NCBI GenBank assembly: GCA_964628235.1
Contig: CAZVLU010000008.1
Span: 1-64,000 of the forward strand
Origin: CAMAVH01 sp964628235
GTDB taxonomy: Bacteria > Pseudomonadota > Alphaproteobacteria > SMXQ01
DNA length: 64,000 nucleotides
Direction of reading: 5' to 3'
Both the position numbers and the translations under genes were made by a program. The notes under the pieces are model-generated. The model saw only the letters and a program-made list of their open reading frames with translations. It ran no database searches and had not been told where the DNA came from. This document shows, piece after piece, positions 57,663 to 64,000 of the stretch; position 1 is the stretch's first letter; every line of letters begins with the position of its first letter.

Positions 57663-60509
57663 TCAAGCGGCGCGCCAGGCGCCGGGCTGCAGGCTATGGG
57701 CGTCCTGCGGGCCGGGGGTCGGGCTGTTGCGCACTTCGATCGAGACGGCATTGGTGACCGCCTGGTTCATGGTGCGCAGCAATTCTTCGCGGTTCGACTT
57801 GGCGACGTAATGGTCGCAGCCGGCTTCGTAGCTTTTCTCGACGATGCCTTGCGTGGCGAGCGACGAGAGGGCGACGAAGGGAATGTCGCGCCAGCGCGGG
57901 TCGGCTTTGACGTCGCGGGCGAAGCCCATGCCGTCGAGTCCGGGCATTTCGATGTCGCTGACAATCACCGAGAAGCGGCGGCCGGTCTCGCGCAGTTTCA
58001 GCGCTTCCTCGGCGTCCTTGCAGGTGGTGACCTTCCAGCCGGCGGCCGAGAGATACGGCGTCATCAGGTTGCGGAAGAACAGGCTGTCGTCGACCAGCAG
58101 AGCTTCGCGGCGGTCGGACGGCGCGGCATCGCCATGGCCGACGCCGCCGAACCAATCGTGGAAGCCGAGGGTCAGGAAATGGCCGGCGTCGATCACGTCG
58201 ATCGCCTTGCCGGCGATCACGGCGCTGCCGAGCAGGCCCGGCTGGTTGGCGGTCAGCGCGATGTCCATGCGGTCTTCGACGATGTCGACGATGGCGTCGA
58301 CGACGAGGCCGACGGAGCGGTTCTTTTCGGTGAAGACGAGGACCGAGTAGGTCTCGCTGTTCTGCCAGTCCTGCGTCTCGTTGAACGGCACCAGCGGCAT
58401 GAGATGGTCGCGATACTGCACGACGTAGCGGCCCTGGGTATGTTCGACGCTGGCGGCGGGCACGCGCTCGATGCGGGTGACGAGGCCGAGCGGGATGGCT
58501 TTGACTTCATCGCCGCCGGCGCGGAACAGCAGGAACGAGGCGGTGCTCTCGCTTTGCTGCAGCTTGGCGGCTTCTGTTGTCTGGGTTTCTTCAAGCGGCG
58601 CGTTGCCGAGCGAGTCGGCGATGCCGTGCGGGTCGAGGATCATGATGACATTGCCGTCGCCGAGGATGGTGTTGCCCGAGTAGACCGGCAGGCTGCGCAT
58701 CAGCGGCGAGACCGGCTTGACGACGATTTCTTCGGTGTCGAACACGCGATCGACGATCATGCCGAACTTGATGTTGCCGACCTGGGCGATGACGATCGAG
58801 CGGCTTTCGTCGCTGTCATGCGCTCCATCGTCGATTTTCAGCATGCGGTTGAGCGAGACGAGCGGCAGCAGGCGGTCGCGCAGCCGCAGCACCGGCGCGT
58901 GATTGATCTCCTCGATCCGCGCTTCGCTGTTGCGCGAGGCGCGCACCAGTTCCAGCACGTTGATCTGCGGGATGGCGAAGCGCTGCTTGGCGCATTCGAC
59001 GACGAGCGCCGAAACGATGGCCAGGGTCAGCGGGATCTTGATGGTGAAGATCGTGCCGTGGCCCGGGGTCGAGCGCAGCTCGATGGTGCCGCCGATCTTC
59101 TCGATGTTGCTGCGCACGACGTCCATGCCGACGCCGCGGCCCGAGACGTTGGTGACCTTCTCGGCGGTCGAGAAGCCGGCGCGGAAGATGAACTGATAGA
59201 GCTGATGGTCGCTCATGCTCGTCAGCTCGGTCTCGGTGACGAGGCCGTTGGCGAGCGCCTTGGCGCGAATCCGTTCGGCGTTCAGGCCGCGGCCGTCGTC
59301 GGCGATCGAGATGATGATGTGGCCGCCCTCGTGATAGGCCTTGAGCGTGATCTTGCCGACTTCGCTCTTGCCCGCCAGCACGCGGTCCTTGTTGCTCGCT
59401 TCCAGGCCGTGATCGACGGAATTGCGGACCATATGGGTCAGCGGGTCCTTGATCAGCTCGAGAAGCTGGCGGTCCAATTCGGTTTCGGCGCCCTGCATGA
59501 CCAGCTCGACCTTCTTGTCGAGTTCCATGCTGAGGTCGCGCACGATGCGCGGCAGCTTCGACCAGGCGTTGCCGATCGGCTGCATGCGGCTTTTCATCAC
59601 GCCTTCCTGCAACTCGGTGGTGATGAGGCTGAGGCGTTGCAGCGGCGTCTTGAATTCGCTGTCCTCGCGGCCGCGCACCATCTGCAGCAGTTGGTTGCGA
59701 GTCAGCACCAGCTCGCTGACGAGCGTCATGAGGTTTTCGAGAATATCGACGCCGACGCGGATCGACGCGGCGGCGACGGCGGAATCTTTGGCCTCGCCTG
59801 TGGCCGGCGCTTGCGGCGCGGCGGCTTGCGCGACGGGCGCCAGGGCGGCGGCCGGCGCAGGGGCGGCGTGGGGCCGCGTCGCTTCGGCGGCCATCATGGC
59901 GAGCATGGTCTCTTCGGCCGCGGCTTCCTTGGCGCGGCGGTCGTCGTCGGCCGCAAGATCGATGCCCGAAAGCGCTTCGGGCAGGCCCTGGGCGGCGAGC
60001 GCCTGGGCGACTTCGGCGAGCAGTTCGGCGGCGACCGGGAAGCCATGCTCGTTGAGCACGGGACCCATATCGTCGTTATGCGCGTCCTCGTTCGCGGCCG
60101 CGACCGCAGCCATCGGCGCTGCGGCGGGCGCTTCGCCGGCGGCGAGCGCGTTCAACTCGGCGATCAGCGGGGCATCGTCGCCGGCCGGTTCCTGGCCGGT
60201 TTCTTCGAGGGTCGAGAGGATGGCGCGGATGCAATCGAGGCAACGCAGGATCAGCGTCACGGCCTGCGGCGTGACGGTCAGTTCGCCGTCGCGGAATTTG
60301 CCGAGCACGTTTTCGCCGGCGTGCGCCACCGATTCGAGGCGCGACAGGCCGAGAAACCCGCAAGTGCCCTTCACGGTATGCACCAGGCGGAAGATGTTCT
60401 TGAGGATCTCGATGTCGTTCGGGTCTTGCTCGAACTTGACGAGCTCGACGTCGAGGATGGCGAGGTTCTCGGCGGCTTCGGTCAGGAATTCTTGCAGCAG
60501 GTCGTCCAT
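57663..60509 (-). CDS. cheA: Hybrid chemotaxis kinase CheA with extra CheW-like and REC domains
   Basis: A 948-residue kinase. P1/Hpt (1-110) carries His44 (RLVHTVKGTCGFL). An Ala/Pro-rich linker runs to about 245, with no recognisable P2 domain. P3 dimerisation is about 250-315; the P4 catalytic domain (about 320-495) has HMVRNSVDHGLE, DDGRGL (404-409) and GRGVGMDVVRS (457-467). P5 (about 495-640) is followed by a second CheW-like stretch (about 656-785), then a REC domain (about 802-920) with Asp852 (SVIVSDIEMPGLDGMGFARD). It forms the receptor array with CheW and phosphorylates CheY and CheB. Confidence 0.95.
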   Translation of the reverse strand: MDDLLQEFLTEAAENLAILDVELVKFEQDPNDIEILKNIFRLVHTVKGTCGFLGLSRLESVAHAGENVLGKFRDGELTVTPQAVTLILRCLDCIRAILSTLEETGQEPAGDDAPLIAELNALAAGEAPAAAPMAAVAAANEDAHNDDMGPVLNEHGFPVAAELLAEVAQALAAQGLPEALSGIDLAADDDRRAKEAAAEETMLAMMAAEATRPHAAPAPAAALAPVAQAAAPQAPATGEAKDSAVAAASIRVGVDILENLMTLVSELVLTRNQLLQMVRGREDSEFKTPLQRLSLITTELQEGVMKSRMQPIGNAWSKLPRIVRDLSMELDKKVELVMQGAETELDRQLLELIKDPLTHMVRNSVDHGLEASNKDRVLAGKSEVGKITLKAYHEGGHIIISIADDGRGLNAERIRAKALANGLVTETELTSMSDHQLYQFIFRAGFSTAEKVTNVSGRGVGMDVVRSNIEKIGGTIELRSTPGHGTIFTIKIPLTLAIVSALVVECAKQRFAIPQINVLELVRASRNSEARIEEINHAPVLRLRDRLLPLVSLNRMLKIDDGAHDSDESRSIVIAQVGNIKFGMIVDRVFDTEEIVVKPVSPLMRSLPVYSGNTILGDGNVIMILDPHGIADSLGNAPLEETQTTEAAKLQQSESTASFLLFRAGGDEVKAIPLGLVTRIERVPAASVEHTQGRYVVQYRDHLMPLVPFNETQDWQNSETYSVLVFTEKNRSVGLVVDAIVDIVEDRMDIALTANQPGLLGSAVIAGKAIDVIDAGHFLTLGFHDWFGGVGHGDAAPSDRREALLVDDSLFFRNLMTPYLSAAGWKVTTCKDAEEALKLRETGRRFSVIVSDIEMPGLDGMGFARDVKADPRWRDIPFVALSSLATQGIVEKSYEAGCDHYVAKSNREELLRTMNQAVTNAVSIEVRNSPTPGPQDAHSLQPGAWRAA

Positions 60510-60527
60510 GATCGGTTTTCCCGTGAA

Positions 60528-61022
60528 TTAATTGCGGACGCGGATGTCGAGCAGGCGGTCGATGTCGAGCACGACCATCAACTGGTCGGACAAGCGGTGA
60601 ACGCCCTTGGAAAAATCTTTCCAGAGATTGTCGATGGTCGCCGGATTGGCTTCGAAGCTGCCGTTGGCGAGCGTGATGACGTCGCCGACATGGTCGACCA
60701 GCAGCGTGTAGAGCTCGTGGCCGCTCTCGACCGTCACGCCCATGGCGCGCGCGGAAGGATCGCGCTGGTCTTTCAGGCCGAGGCGGATGCGGACATCGAT
60801 CACGGTGACGATGCGGCCGCGCAGATTGATCAGGCCGCGCACTTCGGCGGGCGCCAGCGGCACGGGCGCGATGCGGTCGGGCACCAAGATGTCCTGCACG
60901 CGCTGCACCGGCACGCCGAACATCTGGGTGCCCATGCGGAAGGTCACGTAATCGGTCGAAGCGCTCTCGAGGGGAGGCTGCTTCGGGGCTGCGGCGCTGC
61001 GGCTGGCGTCGGCGGTCATCAT
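60528..61022 (-). CDS. cheW: Chemotaxis coupling protein CheW
   Basis: A 164-residue coupling protein. It has YVTFRMGTQMFGVPVQRVQD, VRGLINLRGRIVTVIDVRIR and LYTLLVDHVGDVITL, the CheW double SH3-like fold. A further C-terminal stretch (LSDQLMVVLDIDRLL) completes it. It links receptors to CheA. The best start is ATG at 61022, with GGAG 8 bases upstream; an ATG at 61046 is the alternative. It is 18 bases upstream of cheA. Confidence 0.94.
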   Translation of the reverse strand: MMTADASRSAAAPKQPPLESASTDYVTFRMGTQMFGVPVQRVQDILVPDRIAPVPLAPAEVRGLINLRGRIVTVIDVRIRLGLKDQRDPSARAMGVTVESGHELYTLLVDHVGDVITLANGSFEANPATIDNLWKDFSKGVHRLSDQLMVVLDIDRLLDIRVRN

Positions 61023-61222
61023 GGTCGCTCTCCGGATGTCTTGCATTTATGTCGATAGTGGGGGGTCGACATTGAGATTGTGTTAATCGGGCCGGCTAAA
61101 TTCAGGATTTTCAAATTGATGGAAAGCCCCGTCGTTATTGGACTTATTCGCCTCGCCGTCCTGTCCTTTCGGATAGGGTCGGCGGGGCGGGACGTTACAC
61201 GCCAGGGTTGCCCAACCGCGCC

Positions 61223-62905
61223 TCAGATCGCGCGGATGCGGTTGAAGAACCCTTCGACTTGCCGGCTCAATACGTCGGCCTGCTGCGCCACCTCGTCGGT
61301 CGCGTTCTGCACGTCGCGCGCGGCGCCTTCGGTTTCGCTGACGCCTTGAGTGACCTGCGCCGTATTGTCGTTGACGCTTTGGGTGCCGATGGCGGCTTCC
61401 TGCACGCTGCGGGCGATGTCCTGCGTCGCGGCGCTCTGCTCCTGCACGGCGGCGGCGATGGTGGTCATGGTCTCGCGCAATTGGCCCATCGTCTCGTCGA
61501 TGGTGGCGATGGCCTGCACCGAGGCTTGCGTCGCCTGCTGGATGTCGGAAACCTGGGCGACGATGTCCTCTGTCGCGCGCGCGGTTTGAGTCGCCAGCGT
61601 TTTCACCTCGTTGGCGACGACCGCGAAGCCCTTGCCGGCCTCGCCGGCACGGGCCGATTCGATGGTGGCGTTGAGCGCAAGCAGATTGGTCTGCGAGGCG
61701 ATATCGTTGATCAGGCCGACCACTTCGCCGATCTTCTGGGCGGCAGCGGCGAGGCCCTGGACGGTGTCGCGAGCGACATGCATCTGCTGCGTGCAGGTTT
61801 CGACCACGCCGTTCGAGCGGGTGACCTGCTGGCCGATCTCGCCGATCGAGGCGCTCAGCTCCTCGGTGGCCGAAGCGACGGTCTGCACGTTGTTCGACGC
61901 CTGTTCGCTCGAGCTGGAGACGACGCTCATGCGCTGGTTGGTGTCTTGCGCGATGCGCGACATCTCGCGCGACGAGCTGCCGAGCTGGGTGGTGGCGGCG
62001 GTCACCGTGGCGAGCACGCCTTCGACGTCGCGGTTGAAGTCGGTAATGCTGCTTTCGAGGCGAGCCTGGCGCTCCTCGCGGGCCGCTTGGTCGCGCGCCT
62101 TCTCGTCTTCCAACTCTTTGTTTTTCTTCAAGTTTTCCTTGAAAACGGCGAGCGCGCGGGCGATTTCGCCGACTTCGTCGCCGCGGCTTTCGCCGGGCAC
62201 CCGCACGGCCAGGTCGCCGCCGGCGAGGCCGCGCATGGCCTCGGTCACCGAGACCAGCGGCTTGGAAATCAGGCGCACCGAGATGAGGTAGCCGCAGCCG
62301 AGGCCGAGCAGCACGACAGCGGCGGCGAGCCCGACGAGCAGTTGCAGGCGCTGCATGAAGAACGCGTCCAGGGCTTCGGCTTCGGCATGGGCCTGCTCCT
62401 TGTAGATTTCGACCATGCCTTCGATATGTTTGCCCAGAGCGGTGCGGTTGGCGCGGTTGGCGTCGTTGTCGCCCCATTCACGCGCGGCGACCGGGCTGAC
62501 CGTCTCGTTCAGTTCGACCAGCTTGGTGCGAAAGGCGATGAATTCGCCGAGGGCCTTGTCGGCCTCGTCGAACCGCGCCTTGCCCTCGGGCGGCACGAGC
62601 TTGCTCCAGTCGTCCATCGTCTCGCGCATCTTGGCGAGCGAGAGCATCAGGCCCTGGCCGAACTTCTTGCCCGCGGCGGCCGTTTCCGACATGTAGACGC
62701 CGCGCGAATCCATCACCACGGCATAGATCAGGCCGTTGACGCGTTCGGCATAGAGCGCGCGATTGAGGGCGGCTTCCTGGCGCGTGACGCGCGTCTCGTA
62801 GGTCTGCATGGAATTGATGCCCATGCCGGCGATAAAGGCCGTCAGCGCCGAGAGGACGCCGACGAGGCCGAGAATCTTCCAACGGATCTTGAGGTTATCG
62901 AACAT
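61223..62905 (-). CDS. Methyl-accepting chemotaxis protein
   Basis: A 560-residue receptor. TM1 about residues 8-30 (MFDNLKIRWKILGLVGVLSA start), a periplasmic helical-bundle-like domain (about 35-185), TM2 about 190-210 (QLLVGLAAAVVLLGLGCGYL), HAMP with LISKPLVSVTEAMRGLAGGD, and the cytoplasmic signalling domain with the hairpin AGEAGKGFAVVANEVKTLA. It ends at FFNRIRAI with no CheR-tethering pentapeptide. ATG 62905 with GGAGAG upstream removes a 44-residue in-frame extension. The ligand is unknown; it is the first gene of the chemotaxis block, 200 bases before cheW. Confidence 0.93.
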   Translation of the reverse strand: MFDNLKIRWKILGLVGVLSALTAFIAGMGINSMQTYETRVTRQEAALNRALYAERVNGLIYAVVMDSRGVYMSETAAAGKKFGQGLMLSLAKMRETMDDWSKLVPPEGKARFDEADKALGEFIAFRTKLVELNETVSPVAAREWGDNDANRANRTALGKHIEGMVEIYKEQAHAEAEALDAFFMQRLQLLVGLAAAVVLLGLGCGYLISVRLISKPLVSVTEAMRGLAGGDLAVRVPGESRGDEVGEIARALAVFKENLKKNKELEDEKARDQAAREERQARLESSITDFNRDVEGVLATVTAATTQLGSSSREMSRIAQDTNQRMSVVSSSSEQASNNVQTVASATEELSASIGEIGQQVTRSNGVVETCTQQMHVARDTVQGLAAAAQKIGEVVGLINDIASQTNLLALNATIESARAGEAGKGFAVVANEVKTLATQTARATEDIVAQVSDIQQATQASVQAIATIDETMGQLRETMTTIAAAVQEQSAATQDIARSVQEAAIGTQSVNDNTAQVTQGVSETEGAARDVQNATDEVAQQADVLSRQVEGFFNRIRAI

Positions 62906-63113
62906 TGCCAATCTCTCCAGAGTCATGCCGCGCGAGGGGCCGCGCGAAAGAAATGGAAGAGCGTCTGCAGCGGACGACGCGACAGACAAGCTCTTCATGC
63001 TGTCTGGAGTCGTAACGCTTGGCCGTGCGGGAGCCAAACCGCGCGACGTATATTGTGCGCCGGTATGATTCTCGTCCTAGCGCTTATACGTTTCGATAAG
63101 CGCCGGACTTTGG

Positions 63114-63791
63114 TCAGTGATGTTGGGGGATGAGGCCGTCGCGCACGGCGGTCGCGATGGCGGCGGCGCGATTTTTCACGCCGAGTTTGCGGACGATGCG
63201 CTGCGTGTGCAGCTTGATCGTCACTTCGGCGAGACCGAGATCGCGGCCAATTTCTTTATGCGACGCGCCTTCGGCGAGCCGCCCGAGCACGTCGATCTCG
63301 CGGCCGTTGAGCGCGCTATCGTTGCGACTCGTGGGTTTCGTCGCGGCGCTCTTGGGGCTGGGCAGCGTCATCAGGTCGGCAGGCACATATGTCGCGCCGG
63401 TGAGGATCAAGCGCAAGGCTGCGATCAGGGTCGCCGGCGTGCTCGATTTGGAGAGAAAGCCGACGGCGCCGGCGGCGAGGCCTTCGGCGACGATGGCGCT
63501 GTCCATCTGGCCGGAGATCAGCACCACTTTGGCATTGGGTTGCAGGCGATGGACTTTGCGCAGGCAATCGATGCTGTCCATGCCGGGCATGTGCAGGTCG
63601 AGCAGCACGAGATCGCAGGGCAGGCTGACGAGCGCCATCAGCGCTTCGGGCAAATTGGTGACGCCGCCGGCGAGACGCAATCCCGGGGCGCGTCGGATCA
63701 GGGATTCGAGCGCGTCGCGATAAAGCGGATGGTCGTCGGCGATGATGACCGACAGCGCGTCCGTTTCGTCGTCATGTAGGTCGTTCGTCAT
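63114..63791 (-). CDS. NarL/FixJ-type LuxR response regulator
   Basis: A 225-residue regulator. The receiver (about 14-130) has Asp65 in LVLLDLHMPGMDSIDCLRKV, Thr/Ser in VLISGQM and Lys in FLSKSSTPATLIA. The C-terminal LuxR helix-turn-helix is LNGREIDVLGRLAEGASHKE and EIGRDLGLAEVTIKLHTQRI. It controls an unknown regulon. It is divergent from a histidine-kinase gene 111 bases away, the likely partner. Confidence 0.93.
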   Translation of the reverse strand: MTNDLHDDETDALSVIIADDHPLYRDALESLIRRAPGLRLAGGVTNLPEALMALVSLPCDLVLLDLHMPGMDSIDCLRKVHRLQPNAKVVLISGQMDSAIVAEGLAAGAVGFLSKSSTPATLIAALRLILTGATYVPADLMTLPSPKSAATKPTSRNDSALNGREIDVLGRLAEGASHKEIGRDLGLAEVTIKLHTQRIVRKLGVKNRAAAIATAVRDGLIPQHH

Positions 63792-63902
63792 GGGGAAATC
63801 TTATGCGAAAGAATATAAAATCTTCGTTAATCGCTTCTCCGTTTATATCTTTGGACGGTCCCGCTTGTGGGGCGGGGGCCTCGGGGGCGCTAGGGAGCGG
63901 AT

Positions 63903-64000
63903 ATGACAGGCAAAATGACAAATAATGGTGGCGGCCGCCTCACAGCGGTCCAAGCGGCCCATGAACTGAACAATATCTTCGGCGCCATCGCGGGTTACGC
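63903..64000 (+). CDS. Histidine kinase, N-terminal fragment cut by the window edge
   Basis: The window ends within this gene. From ATG 63903 the first 32 residues are visible, reading MTGKMTNNGGGRLTAV then AAHELNNIFGAIAGY, which is an H-box of the histidine kinase dimerisation domain. The H-box begins near residue 18, so no sensor domain precedes it. It may be a sensorless kinase partner of the divergent LuxR regulator. Confidence 0.6.
   Translation, partial: MTGKMTNNGGGRLTAVQAAHELNNIFGAIAGY

Noticed and set aside
57276..61058. A 1260-residue open frame on the plus strand across cheA and cheW
   Set aside because: It is antisense to the clearly assigned chemotaxis genes, with a His/Asp/Arg/Gln-rich composition typical of GC-rich antisense frames.
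61130..61200. Hairpin between the MCP and cheW genes (GC-rich arms around CTTTCGGAT)
   Set aside because: The arms are imperfect and no T-tract follows on the minus strand, so it cannot be called a terminator.

Overview
This is a GC-rich stretch of chromosome that looks alphaproteobacterial. The evidence is the order thrS, infC, rpmI, rplT, pheS, pheT, an SbmA/BacA-type peptide transporter, a CheZ-bearing chemotaxis operon with a hybrid CheA, and many orphan Bug-type (tripartite tricarboxylate) solute receptors. Rhodospirillales or Hyphomicrobiales would fit, but the sequence alone does not let me name a genus. No rRNA, CRISPR array, insertion sequence or prophage was seen. There is one tRNA, Ser-GGA.

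Layout. 0-10 kb: an amino acid permease, two small envelope or unknown proteins, a GST, a TPR protein, an atypical SDR, an alpha/beta hydrolase, a GT4-GT9 glycosyltransferase pair and SbmA/BacA, then a low-GC orphan gene. 10-17.5 kb: translation genes. infC apparently starts at AUC, and rplT and pheT end in strong terminators. 17.5-22.8 kb: an RND efflux operon (adaptor then pump) divergent from a TetR regulator, with a near-perfect 24-bp operator between them. 22.9-25 kb: lepA and tRNA-Ser.

25-36.4 kb is an accessory catabolic region. It holds a DUF457 membrane protein, GST, D-2-hydroxyacid dehydrogenase, class II aldolase, Bug receptor, cupin, TPP-dependent decarboxylase-like enzyme, two tandem-domain VOC proteins and two tandem-duplicated solute-binding proteins that lack transporter partners. 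36.4-42 kb: a 55-aa disordered protein with tandem terminators, a small zinc-ribbon protein, an ABC-2 exporter pair and a Cache-PAS hybrid histidine kinase. 42.2-53 kb is a second accessory metabolic region: RidA, an SDR lacking its Tyr/Lys pair, a VOC dioxygenase, a FAH-family hydrolase, an LVIVD propeller, a second Bug receptor/cupin convergent module, gamma-glutamyltransferase, an aspartate-dehydrogenase-like enzyme, and a LysR regulator divergent from a VOC gene across a 25-bp inverted repeat.

53-64 kb is a leftward chemotaxis block: MCP, cheW, cheA (P1-P3-P4-P5-CheW-REC), a CheY-like regulator, cheB, cheR, cheY, cheZ and a conserved-looking 352-aa protein of unknown function. Upstream are a LuxR-type response regulator and, divergent from it, the start of a histidine kinase cut by the window edge.

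The most interesting material is the pair of related catabolic neighbourhoods (26-36 kb and 42-48 kb). They share a Bug receptor/cupin convergent module and have many putative ring-cleavage or C-C-cleaving enzymes, and no pathway can be assigned from sequence alone.
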